A stretch of 64,000 nt of DNA. Source: Porpolomopsis calyptriformis. Its lineage: Eukaryota; Basidiomycota; Agaricomycetes; Agaricales; Hygrophoraceae. Shown one piece after another: positions 46,101 through 56,047 of the stretch. The stretch lies in NCBI GenBank assembly GCA_951640195.1, contig OX621166.1, positions 806,001-870,000 on the forward strand, read 5' to 3'. A program made the translations under genes and the position numbers. Numbering within the stretch: the stretch's first letter is position 1; every line of letters starts with the position of its first letter. Below the pieces are notes generated by a model that did no database searches, had not been told where the DNA came from, and saw only the letters and a list, made by a program, of their open reading frames with translations.

Positions 46101-46798
46101 AATTCGCATATAACAACGCTCCAAATGCTACTACTGGGATATCCCCTTTTTTCGCTAACAAGGGTTATCATCCAAATATTTCAGTACACCCTGAGCGTGA
46201 CCTTACTTCCGTTCAAGCCAGAGAACTAGCTGTTGATTTGGACGAACTCCACTCTGAACTCCAAAATACCATCTCCGAAGCTCAAAAGCGTTATCAGCAC
46301 TACGCTGACTTAAAACGCATTCCAGCCCCTGATTTCGAAATAGGAACTCAAGCCTTCGTAAAGGCCAAGTTTTTCTGAACTACCAGACCCTCCAAGAAAC
46401 TCTCGGAGAAGAACTTAGGTCCTTTCAAGGTCATTGCCTGAGTTGGAACCCATTCCTATACTCTCCGTTTGCCTAGTTCCATGAAAGCTATCCATCCTGT
46501 CTTTCATGTATCACAGTTGGAACCAGCCTCACCAAATACGATTCCGAACCGAGTACAACCTCTGCCTCCTCCGGTAATCATAGACAGAGAACCGGAGTTC
46601 GAGATCTCCGAAATCCTAGACTCGAAAATTGATAATAGGCGTCGCTTATGCAAATTATTGTATTTGGTTCGTTGGGAAGGCTATAAAGGTACCGACGAAG
46701 AAACCTCATGGATCCTCGCTACTGAGCTAGGACATGCTTCAGAACTCATCTCGGAGTTCCACTCCGCTTATCCGGAGAAACCCGGACCTGACTATTGA
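43100..46798 (+). pseudogene. pol: gypsy G3 pol with chromodomain
   Basis: A single frame through protease (L-I-D-S-G-S-T-H-C-F near 43247), RT (Y-L-D-D near 44350), RNase H (E-T-D-A-S near 44793), integrase zinc domain (H-D-H-P-I-A-G-H-F-G ... C-T-M-C near 45510-45640) and catalytic core. It ends in a chromodomain near 46580-46740 (E-F-E-I-S-E-I-L ... Y-L-V-R-W-E-G-Y). Five TGA codons (44048, 44171, 44420, 46376, 46439) are all at positions where CGA is likely. There is no frameshift. The ATG at 43121 lies inside the frameshift stem and is not the natural start. Confidence 0.93.
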
Positions 46799-46847
46799 TT
46801 TCTTTCGCTCTTATTTATTCTTTACTTCAATTCAAAAAATTCATTAT

Positions 46848-47633
46848 CTATTCCAAAGGGACTATTTCTACATCCCTTATGGGCATTTCCTCCTCCAACA
46901 TCTCCGACTCCTCTGACATCTCCGAACTTTCTCCACTTTCTCCACTATCCTTATACTCCCCATCTAACAACTCCTCAGTCCTCTCCATGAACTCCCTCAT
47001 TCTCTTCATCTCCATCCTCATCTTCCTCATCTCCCCCCGAACTCCTTGCAGCTCCTCCCTCAAAATCGCCATCTCCGACAACTCCGCATTTCCCTGTCGC
47101 CTTTTTCCGCCGTGCTCCGGTTCCTCCATGGTGTTCCGGACGTGCTTTCTTTTTGCTGGTTCTTCCCTAACCCAGCATTTGGCCTTCACCTGTTGGCAGG
47201 CAGTACAACTCCGGGCCTTCCCTTGTCCGGTCGGCCACACACACCCCTCTGCGCTCCCTTTCTTGATGCAAGGCTCACACAGAGCCCTCCTAAACGAACT
47301 CTGGTCAACTCCGGAATAAAGCGGATAATAAAAAGAAAGTACTTATGGTTGTCTGATCAAGGCCTCTTGCCCTGATCTTTCCTCCGCCGCCATCTCTGCC
47401 TGCTCCACTGGCTCCGCTATTTGAGCCACCTCCTTCGCCCTCCTTGCTGCCTCCTTTTTTGCAGCCTTGGCTGCCTTTCTGGCTGCTCGTCGTTCCTCTG
47501 CCAACTGACGCTCTTCCTCCACCCTCCGGGCCTCCTCCGCTTGCTCCACTTCCTCACGCTCTCATTGTTCTTCATTTTCAAGCAGGACTTGGAGCTGTGC
47601 GAGTTGAGCTTGGATTTCTTCGCGAGTGGGCAT
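46848..47633 (-). pseudogene. antisense spliced gene of gypsy G3: coiled coil plus Cys cluster
   Basis: Minus strand, exons 47633-47343 and 47300-46848 with a 42-bp GT-AG intron. Exon 1 starts MPTREEIQAQ and is an Ala/Glu/Arg-rich coiled coil. Exon 2 begins with a cysteine cluster (C-E-P-C-I-K-K, G-C-V-W, then C-T-A-C-Q-Q-V-K-A-K-C) that resembles fungal zinc-cluster modules. A basic stretch (R-K-H), a Met/Arg/Glu coiled coil and an acidic Ser-rich tail follow. Two nonsense codons are seen: TGA for Arg in exon 1, and TAA as the last exon 1 codon (CAA expected). The gene converges on pol, whose stop lies 50 bp away. It may bind nucleic acid or regulate the element; this is inference. The G0 element has a gene of the same plan. 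Confidence 0.68.
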
Positions 47634-47802
47634 TGTTAATGAAGAAAGGTGGTCCGCCGGACCTTATTATATATGTTCCGATTTCAAACTCCGACGATTC
47701 TCCGAAATCCGCCACATTCCAAAACTCCGATTTCTTGGTCATTACCAAATATGGTCAAGTCCAATATGCGGTCTCGAGGGCTCGCCCTTAAGAGGGAGAT
47801 AC

Positions 47803-48059
47803 TGCTACATCCCAGTTCCGACAAACTCCAATGAATTCCAATGAACTCTGATGAACTCCGACAACTCCGAACACTCCGTACTTTTCACATGTTTCTTACT
47901 TATGACATCCTCTGTTGTCACTATGTCTCAGATATAATTATCTAGCAGGTATATAAGTACTGCATTTTTTCCCTGTATCTGTAGACAGAATATCGACTAA
48001 GTCCCGTCGTTTATTCATCTCCGATCTCCGAATTCAACTCCGAAACTTTGGACATAACA
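47803..48059 (+). repeat. 3' LTR of G3
   Basis: TGCTACATCCCAG to GACATAACA, 257 bp, preceded by the purine tract AAGAGGGAGA and followed by TSD GTACC. Confidence 0.95.
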
Positions 48060-48870
48060 GTACCCTATAAATATGTGTATAGTAGATATAAATATATATT
48101 GCGAATAATTAATTGCTTCAGCTATAAACAACTTTGCTGATAATTGTATACTTTAATCCACCTTCAGAGAGGTCCGCCGATGCCGAGAATAGCTTGGCCG
48201 AGGGGTGGCAGTTGCCTCAGTACCCTATACATATGCATATAGTAGATAGAAATACATATTGTCAATAATTAATTGCTTTGGCTTTAGATAACTTCACTGA
48301 TAATTGCATGCATTAATCCACCTTCGGAGAGGTCCGCCGATGCCGAGAATGGCTCAGCCGAGGGGTAGCAGTTGCCTCGGTACCCTATACATATGCATAT
48401 AGTAGATGGAAATACATATTGTGAATAATTAATTGCTTTGGCTTTAGATAACTTTGCTGATAATTACATGCATTAATCCACCTTTAGAGAGGTCCGCCGA
48501 CACCGAGAATAGCTCGGCTGAGGGGTAGCAGTTGCCTCAGTACCCTATACATATGCATATAGTAGATAGAAATACATATTGTCAATAATTGATTGCTTTG
48601 GCTTTAGATAACTTTGCTGATAATGGCATGCATTAATCCACCTTTGGAGAGGTCCGCCGATGCCAAGACTGGCTCGGCCAAGGGGTAGCAGTTGCTTCAG
48701 TACCCTATACATATGCATATAGTAGATAGAAATACATATTGTGAATAATTAATTGCTTTGGCTTTAGATAACTTTACTGATAATTACATGCATTAATCCA
48801 CCTTCAGGGGGGTCCGCCGACACCGAGGATGGCTTCGCCGAGGTTTCACAGCTGCCTTGGTAACCTACAC
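48060..48870. repeat. left-arm tandem repeat, about five units of 160 bp
   Basis: Units start near 48061, 48221, 48381, 48541 and 48701. Each contains TACCCTATACATATGCATAT, AATAATTAATTGCTTTGGC and a GC-rich GGTCCGCCGATGCCGAGAA stretch. They are mirrored at 49510-50190. Confidence 0.88.
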
Positions 48871-49505
48871 TCCATGGATAATTTATTAATATAACTTCTA
48901 TAGAGATGTAAGACTATCTATCTTAGAGTAGTGCAATATACTTCCTATTTTATTTCTATCTCAATAGTGAGGTATTCAATGTTTAGTTGTTACTCTCTAC
49001 TAAAATGCAACGTCAAATTTCAGACTTGATAAATATGCTTGTAAAAAATCCAGAAATATTTGTACCACTTGTATATGTACTTCATATTCTATTAATACTA
49101 TGTGCCTAATACTGAGTAGTCTACTATGTTTGAATGTAATGAAAAAACTCTATAGATTTATATAGTAACCTATACTGTGATAGTGTAGAGTAACATCAAA
49201 CATAGGTTAATCTAACACAACATTTTCTACACAGTTTACTTATACTAGTGCACCCTGTCAGGCACATCAAATAAATGTAATATAGAGTATATAAACAAGT
49301 GGTACAAATATTTCTAGATTTTTTACAAGCATATTTATCAAGTCCGAAATTTGACGTTGCATTTGAGCAGAGAGTAACAACTAAACATTGAATACCTCAC
49401 TATTGAGATAGAAATAAAATAGGAAATATGTTGCACTACTCTAAGATAGATAGTCTTACATCTCTATAGAAGTTATATTAATAAATTATCCATGGAGTGT
49501 AGGTT
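48871..49505. repeat. centre of the fold-back element, inverted arms with short spacer
   Basis: 48880-49070 and 49290-49505 are reverse complements (for example ACTCCATGGATAATTTATTA against its complement). The spacer of about 220 bp is AT rich and non-coding. Confidence 0.85.
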
Positions 49506-49509
49506 ACCA

Positions 49510-50190
49510 AGGCAGCTGTGAAACCTCGGCGAAACCATCCTCAGTGTTAGCAGACCCCCCTGAAGGTGGATTAATGCATGCAATTATCAGTAAAGTTATC
49601 TAAAGCCAAAGCAATTAATTATTCACAATATGTATTTCTATCTACTATATGCATATGTATAGGGTACTGAAGCAACTGCTACCCCTCGGCCGAGCTAGTC
49701 TTGGCATCGGCGGACCTCTCCAAAGGTGGATTAATGCATGCCATTATCAGCAAAGTTATCTAAAGCCAAAGCCATCAATTATTAACAATATGTATTTCTA
49801 TCTACTATATGCATATATATAGGGTACTGAGGCAACTGCTACCCCTCGGCCGAGCCATTCTCAGCATTGGCGGACCTCTCCGAAGGTGGATTAATGCATG
49901 CAATTATCAGTGAAGTTATCTAAAGCCAAAGCAATTAATTATTGACAATATGTATTTCTATCTACTATATGCATATGTATAGGGTACTGAGGCAACTGCT
50001 ACCCCTCAGCCGAGCTATTCTCGGCATCGGTGGACCTCTCCAAAGGTGGATTAAAGTATACAATTATCAGCAAAGTTGTTTATAGCTGAAGCAATTAATT
50101 ATTCGCAATATATATTTATATCTACTATACACATATTTATAGGGTACCGATGCAACTGCTACCCCTCAGCCGAGCCATTCTTGGCATCGG
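49510..50190. repeat. right-arm tandem repeat, about four units of 160 bp, inverted
   Basis: Reverse-complement copies of the 48060-48870 units with scattered transitions. Confidence 0.85.
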
Positions 50191-50215
50191 TGGACATCTC
50201 TGAAGGTGTAGTATA

Positions 50216-50640
50216 GCATACCGATCTCGGCCAACCTGTATATATAGTAGAAACCACCTTCGGCCCATTGGTAGTTATCAGCAATGTATATCTCGGCCAA
50301 CCTGTATATATAGTAGAAACCACCTTCGGCCCATTGGTAGGCATTGGCAATCTATATCTCGGCCAACCTGTATATATAGTAGAAACCACCTTCAGCCCAT
50401 CAGTAGTTATCAGCAATCTATATCTCAGCCAACCTGTATATATAGTAGAACCCACCTTCGGCCCATCGGTAGTTATCGGCAATCTAAATCTCGGCCAACC
50501 TGTGTATATAGTAGAAACCACCTTCAGCCCATTGATAGGCATTGGCAATCTATATCTCGGCCAACCTGTATATATAGTAGAAACCACCTTCGGCCCATTG
50601 GTAGTTATTGGCAATCTATATCTCAGCCGAGCCATATACA
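50216..50640. repeat. minisatellite of about 65 bp, six units, in the right arm
   Basis: Each unit contains CCAACCTGTATATATAGTAG and CCACCTTCGGCCCAT. The left arm (41400-41510) has only about one unit, so the right arm expanded. Long open frames on both strands here are repeat artefacts. Confidence 0.9.
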
Positions 50641-50906
50641 TATACATCCATTTCTCGGCCCCTCCATAGTCTTTGGTGAGTACTATCTTCGGCCCATTAG
50701 TGTATCTCCCTTATCACTCTTGGCTACCCTGTAGTGTACTGGCATACCTGCCTTTTAGTGGAGATGTATTTCACTACTATATATAAATTTCAGCGCTTCA
50801 GTGTACATCAGCTATATATGTATTTTCGGCTGAAGATCGGTGGACCGAGAAACACCGCTATATAGCAAGTTCATTTCACTGTAGTTCACCACTATCTTTG
50901 ACTGAA

Positions 50907-51496
50907 CCATGTGAAACCTCCGGCATCGACGCAATCATTATATTGACCTGCATCGGGTCAGAAACAGGTGAGCTAGTCACCCTCAGATACTCCACCCGCT
51001 CTGTCATCTTAGCCAGATGAGCCTTCAGCTCAGCAAGATGTATCTTCAGGTCCGGAGACGATGCGCATCTCATGTTCTGTAGCGCATTAAGCATGTCGAC
51101 CTGGTGAAGAACACTTTTTGTGGTCGCATCTGCTTTAACCATATCCCACATGTCCTTGGCAGTGGTAAGCTTCATGATCTTTTGTGACAAACAAGGTGAG
51201 ACTGTCGAGAGGAGTAGATGTTGCGCAAGATACTCCCGCTGATCAAAGTCAAGCATTTTCTTCTCTCTAGTTTCAATTTGTTCATCAGTGGCATCTTTGC
51301 CATTGTACTGGGGGACACTATTAAGCTTGACCAGGTCCACTGGTCGTTTGGATCATCCATTCAAGTGGGGTACAAGGCCTTTCGAGCCCATCGCTCGCAT
51401 GGCCCTTGGCTCATAATCCGCCTAGTTAGAGCTGTCATCTCAAAGTTTTGGAATAACCAAGGATTGGGAATTGGAGGTGAGTATAGAATCAGACAT
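50907..51496 (-). pseudogene. gag: copia B gag, N-terminal part
   Basis: Minus-strand reading from ATG 51496 (MSDSILTSNSQ). Early stops at expected Arg positions are followed by a good frame from 51340 with K-R-E-Y-like and helical copia Gag features: R-E-Y-L-A-Q-H-L-L-L, K-D-M-W-D-M-V-K, H-Q-V-D-M-L-N-A-L, L-K-A-H-L. It stops at the fold-back element (50906). Its frame matches 41150 downward after removal of that element, giving one gag-pol gene. Confidence 0.85.
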
Positions 51497-51504
51497 TGGT
51501 GAAC

Positions 51505-51518
51505 CAGGGCTCATAACC
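51505..51518 (-). promoter_or_regulatory. copia B primer binding site, half-tRNA iMet type
   Basis: Plus strand CAGGGCTCATAACC directly borders the 5' LTR. It equals the anticodon arm of eukaryotic initiator tRNA-Met (5'-half), so the element RNA can pair with a cleaved initiator tRNA, as in Drosophila copia. This is not a tRNA gene. Confidence 0.8.
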
Positions 51519-51630
51519 TGATGAAGTTGGTCGGGTGAAAAATGTCAGATTAAGGAAAATACTAAAGATTATGTAATCAACATATGCATACATTTGTATC
51601 CACTGAGTCGTGATTGTATATATCCTAACA
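51519..51630 (-). repeat. 5' LTR of copia B
   Basis: 112 bp, TGATGAAG to CCTAACA, followed by TSD AGAAC (51631-51635). Confidence 0.92.
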
Positions 51631-51635
51631 AGAAC

Positions 51636-51659
51636 CCCCTTGGAACCTCGGTCCTAACA
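51636..51659. repeat. solo LTR family 3, second part
   Basis: The distal end (CCCCTTGGAACCTCGGTCC then TAACA) of the LTR that begins at 36791; TSD GCATC follows. Confidence 0.85.
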
Positions 51660-54600
51660 GCATCCCAATGGGATATGCCAGGATTCTTGACGAATTGGAC
51701 TAGCTGACCTACCTGGAAAGCAACATCTGGGCAGGATATAATAGCTGGCCAGAGTACATGGCTGATGGCTTCAGCATATGGAACATTCTTCATTTCAGAT
51801 TGTTCTGCTGGAGTGGATGGGGAGTTGGCATGGGTGAGCAGTTGACCAGGTTAAGCAGGAAGGAGCACTGGTGTTAAGGCGCAGTGATCTTTCGGTTGGC
51901 TTAGTGGTCAACGGGGAGAACAGAGACTCCAGTCAAAGACTAGAGGGGGGTGTCTATGTTGAGATCGAAACTAAGAATACAAACTCTGACTACGCGCTAC
52001 TTATCTACTCTGAGTTTGAATTCTATGACTCAACGATGATCCATAGAATGGCTGACTCAGCTGCTGCGGATGGCTGCGCAACTGCGGATGGTGTTATTGC
52101 CGACCAATAGCAGAAGTCACTCATGTGTGACAGTCACAGGTCACAAGTGATGAGAAGGAAGCGACAGAGGAAAAAGACGAGATAAGGAAGGTGGTGGATG
52201 GGTGAGATAAGATTAGATAGGCTGCGATAAGATAAAACGAAAAAGAAGTGGACGCATCGTAACAACTGGTTTGGCTTTTTCAAGGTTGAATTTGGCAACC
52301 GTAGCATCTATATATGCTCATTGATTGATTGAGATGGTTCAGGCAGGGTGGTCTCTCTTGATCTCAAATCCAAGGTACCAGTGGATCTCTCCCAGATCAG
52401 CAATGTCGAAGTGGGATGTAAGTTGGCATTTTGAATTCAGTGATTGCCTCAAGCATGGATCCTGTGATGGCCATATCATCAGTTGCGACAGCAATAACAA
52501 CATTAGTGGGTTCAGTTTTGTAGAATACAGAGTAGTCAATATTGGATCTTATGAATCCAAGCTGATCAAGCACAGATGTGAGCATTTTGTACTACTCACA
52601 ACCAGCCTGTTTAAGGCCATACATAGCTTTCAATAGATGGTATACCATTCCCTCCTGCCCAGGCTTTAGAACAGTGGGCGGCAGGATCATATAGACTTCC
52701 TCAGTGAGTGGGGCATTAAGGTATGCACTCTTTACATTGATTTGATGGATGTCCCAATCCAATTCAGCTGCTACAGTGAGTATTGCTTGGACAGATGGCA
52801 TTTTTGCAGCACATGAGAAGGTCTTGGTGTAGTTGACACCATAGACTTGTTAGTGGCCCCCTGCAACAATCCATATACATCAAGTTTTGATGTTATCATT
52901 GGCATCAGTCTTTTCTTTGAAGACAATTGAGCAGGGGATGATGGGCTTACCCTGTGGTCTGGGCATAATCTCCCATATCTAGAGCTTCTCCAGCTGCCCT
53001 ATTTTATATTTCAGGGCCTCCCTCCATTCCTCGGCATGAGGACTTTGAAAGGCTTCATTGAGGGATTTGGGCTCATTGCCTATGGAGCCAGCAAGTGCAT
53101 ACATCAACTCTATAAGTGTGGAGTTATGTGACCAGTGATAGTTGATAGCGATAGCCGATTCAGTATTGCTGTCACATTGTATATCACATACCAACACTGC
53201 AGCATCTGCAAGAGATGCTTGAAGGGGTTTCCCTTCATTCAGTGCCCAGTAGGATCCCACAGGCAAGCATGGATGGGTCAAGTGGGTGGGTATGAGCAGG
53301 ATAGCAGAGGTGGAAGTAGGATGAGCAGGCATATATGTGGGGGTTGGGACTGGATTGGAGGTAAGTACCCCAGTCAGCTCTATGTTATCCCTGGGTGCTG
53401 ACTAGTTTCTATGAGTCTCAGGCACTAACAGAGACCCTTCCAGGTTAGTTTTTTGAGATGTGGGGTGAGCGGTGTTACCCTCCCCCTCACCCATGGCATT
53501 GGTGGGGACAATGACAGATTCGTCATTTTGGATGTGTACATCTGCTGGGTTAAATTTTATGTCCCATTCAATACTAACCATCCATTTGGTTGGCTAATAG
53601 ATCCAGTAGCCTTTGCTTTCAGTATCGTAGCTGATGAGTCGGCCTTTGCAGGCATGGGGATCAAGTTTCCTGGCTGTGAGGTCTTTAATGTAGGTGGCGG
53701 TGCCGAATTCTTGAATCCCTGAGAGGTTCAGTCGCTTGCTGTTGGCTATTTGGTATGGCATTTTGCTGTTCAGTGCGCAAGTGGATGAGCAGTTCTAGAG
53801 CTATACACTGTGATGCATTGCTTCTGCCCAGAGGCTCCAAGGCATGCCGGAGGCAAGTAGGAGAGCATGGGTGTGTTCTGTGTAGGTACGCATGCTGCAC
53901 TCAGATATGCCATCTTGCTAGGGGGAGTTATGCATGGTGAGTTCACGTCTGGTACCTTGTTTCATCAGGTGCTCATTGAACTCTGTACTAGTAAATTCTC
54001 CTCCTCAATCTGAGTGCAGGTGCTTGATTTTTGCACTGTTCAATTGGGTATGGATTAGGGCCTCATCTTTTTTGTAAGTGTCAAGCATCTCACTCTTTTT
54101 GGATAGAAAGTATATTGCAACTTCTCAGGAGTGGTTGTCTATTTGGCAGGTAGTATAGCTTTTACCACCTAGGCTTCAGTACTTGGAGGGTCCCCATAGA
54201 TCCCAGTGGATGCATTTGCCATAGTACGTAGCTCTCATTGTGGATTCCTTTGGGAATGGTTTGCAAGCTGCCTTGGCTTTGGCACATGGTTCACAGAATT
54301 CTTCCTTAGAAGTAGGGTTGATTTCTATTCCTTCCACAAGTTTTGCATTAACCATATGCTTTACAGCAGCACAGGAGATATGACCAAGTTTGCGGTGAGC
54401 TTCCATTAAGCTCATTCTCATTGCTGAGGTATTGGCATATGTTTTAGTGTCATTGGAGGGGAGAAATTGGTAGAGGCCATTAGAGTATGGTGCTTGTGCT
54501 ATGGTATATCCTTTCAGGTGGTTGATTAAGGCATGGTCTTTGTTAAAGATCACATTCTTTGCCTCCTGGGTTAGTCTACTAACCGATATCAGGGTGAACG

Positions 54601-54892
54601 CAAGATTGGGGGCGTAGATGCATTCCTTCAGGAGGACTGGCATTTTAGATGTCCCATTTTAGAGGGTCAAGGGGATGTCACCCATACCAAGGGCTTTGAA
54701 TGTATGGCCATCAGCAGTTTCAATGTTGTTGTCGATGGGGTGGTAGTTTTGGAAGCGGGAGCAGTTTAGGCTGAAGTGGTGGCTAGCACTGCTGTTAAGG
54801 ATGGCATTGACCTTGGATGGGTTGGTGTTGTGATCTGCTGCAAGGGATTGGTAGTCCGATGTACAGAAAGCAAACATCTCCTCCTCACACTG
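51660..54892 (-). pseudogene. pol: copia A protease-integrase-RT, decayed
   Basis: Minus-strand reading from about 54892. It shows a protease remnant (N-S-S-A-S-H-H-F near 54785), the GAG-pre-integrase H-R-K-L-G-H near 54385, integrase G-G-E-F near 54005, RT pieces in several frames (I-N-V-K-S-A-Y-L-N near 52735, A-T-D-D-M near 52475, H-W-Y-L-G-F-E near 52360) and an RNase H start (P-Y-A-E-A-I-S-H-V-L-W-P near 51780). Many TGA/TAG codons and frame changes are present, more than in copia B. The reading is interrupted by a solo LTR at 51872-52264 and ends at the nested block. Confidence 0.85.
51872..52264. repeat. solo LTR in copia A, TSD ACTGG
   Basis: 393 bp starting TGTTAAGG and ending CGTAACA, with ACTGG at 51867-51871 and 52265-52269. 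Removing it joins copia A (K-P-V and P-V-L-L-P). It contains TGGCTTAGTGG near 51897, similar to a pol III A box, but no good B box. It is unrelated to the other LTRs here. Confidence 0.82.
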
Positions 54893-55613
54893 CATGCAAA
54901 AAACCATGTAGCTGACTAATTAATTGTTTAATAATATAAATTCAAAGTCAGAATTTGCACAACCTCAAATCAGTTTCTTCATTTTATATCTGACAACAGC
55001 TTTTGACTGATCTTTCAAGACTGCAAAATTGGTACCCACATTTTGCCTTTAAAGAAAATTAAATACAGAATTCAGAAATTTACCTTGTTTTGTATTTGGA
55101 AGTGGACAAATATTATTAATAAAGACAAAATCTGCTTTATTTGAAATTATACTTTGAATATGAACTCACTCGAATAAAAATCCAGATATATATTGCAATA
55201 TCAAATGTAAGGAAATTTACTTTATTTACTCAACTTTAAATTCACATTTAAGATACATTTGAAATATGTTTTCCCCATTATATATTCAGAAATACCTATC
55301 TAAATACCTGCTTGCAATAAAACTTGGGATACTTATTTGAGAACTATTAAATAGTAGCAAAAATATTGAATTTGGCAATGTATTTCCAAATGTGTAAACA
55401 TAATAGTGCACTTATTGCCATTTGCAGAGGAGTTTGCAGAGCATGAACTCTATTATAAATGTGGCAGATATTATATATGATCAATAACTCAAGAAATACT
55501 TGATGGATTTTTAAGATTTTATAATGGAAAAATATATATTTACAAGGGCTAGGTGCCCCCATAGTTATCTTGGAGGATCTTAGCATTTGAGAGAAGTTAT
55601 AGATATGTATTTA
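54893..55613. other. AT-rich block without genes
   Basis: About 720 bp, clearly richer in A and T than its surroundings, between truncated copia A and the G4 LTR. No coding frame, inverted ends or repeats recognised. Confidence 0.45.
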
Positions 55614-56012
55614 TGTTATAAACCGGTTGTTCAGAACGCATTTTACTTTGGGTGTTCTGTCCCAAGAGATGAAGGTATGGTTCTAAGTCCTTGTTATGAG
55701 TAGCTAACGAGGAATCAGACTTAAAGTCTGATATGTACAGAAGGTCCTCTTTATATACTGACTACTTATCTGTGTGAGTCAGTGCGACATAAACATGAGT
55801 CAAAGATAAGGATGAGTCATTGTGATTGATGATGAATCATAAGGGGTTGAAACATAGATGGAAATGAAAGTGTCTGCATATGGATAGAGTGGTGGGGAAT
55901 CCCTGAGAAAGGTAATGGGGAATCCCAACGAAGAAGTGTGGGGAATCCCAAGATGAGGACAGGTTTGCATACGATAAGATAAAGGAAAGAAAAGAAAATT
56001 ACGACTGTGACA
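55614..56012 (-). repeat. 3' LTR of G4
   Basis: On the minus strand it starts TGTCACAG and ends GGTTTATAACA. It has several GGGATTCCCC stretches and TATATAAA near 55754. A fragment of the same LTR type is at 11960-12098. Confidence 0.82.
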
Positions 56013-56047
56013 TACACCTCACCTTCAAAGGAAATTCGTCCCGAATT

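Larger units (their letters stand above)
41585..48059 (+). mobile_element. Ty3/Gypsy chromovirus G3, complete, TSD GTACC
   Basis: 257-bp LTRs at 41585-41841 and 47803-48059, flanked by GTACC (41580-41584 and 48060-48064). Order: gag, -1 shift, pol with chromodomain, an antisense spliced gene, a purine tract and the 3' LTR. It belongs to a lineage separate from families 1 and 2 and sits in the left arm of the fold-back element. The LTRs are very similar. Confidence 0.96.
41152..50906. mobile_element. fold-back-like element with long repetitive inverted arms, no coding capacity of its own
   Basis: The two ends are inverted copies: TTCAGCCAAGATAG at 41152 and the complement of TTCAGTCAAAGATAG ending at 50906. 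The arms share, in mirror order, an end block, a minisatellite of about 65 bp, tandem 160-bp units and a unique 620-bp segment, and meet at about 49070-49290. Without gypsy G3 the element is about 3.3 kb, nearly all inverted repeat. Cutting it out joins the copia B gag in frame. A 3-bp target duplication (TGG/TAG) is possible but not certain. This architecture recalls fold-back (FB/Galileo-like) elements. Confidence 0.8.
37348..51630 (-). mobile_element. Copia B (minus strand), TSD AGAAC, interrupted by a fold-back element
   Basis: Two 112-bp LTRs (37348-37459 and 51519-51630) differ at three positions and are flanked by AGAAC at 37343-37347 and 51631-51635. The gag start lies at 51496-50907. 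After an inserted block (41152-50906) the same frame continues at 41151 to the pol end at 37467. It was inserted in a family 3 solo LTR that itself sits in copia A. Confidence 0.93.
36110..54892 (-). mobile_element. Copia A (minus strand), host of a five-level nest
   Basis: A Ty1/Copia element read from 54892 down to 36110, cut into two parts by a 14.9-kb nested block (36791-51659). Gag is lost. Protease, integrase, RT and part of RNase H lie at 54892-51660, the rest of RNase H and the 3' LTR at 36790-36110. A small solo LTR is also inserted at 51872-52264. It is much more decayed than copia B. The 5' LTR is not found. Confidence 0.85.

Noticed and set aside
48060..50190. Regular repeats that might be a CRISPR array or centromeric satellite
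   Set aside because: Units are contiguous without unique spacers and are mirrored as inverted arms of one element. The organism is eukaryotic.
50159..50669. Long open frames on both strands with repeated Tyr-Leu-Gly-Gln-Pro type units
   Set aside because: They follow a 65-bp minisatellite. Both strands are open because of the repeat composition and there is no start context or relative.
51505..51518. tRNA-Met-like sequence
   Set aside because: Only 14 bases of the anticodon arm are present, directly at the LTR edge. It is a primer site and not a tRNA gene.
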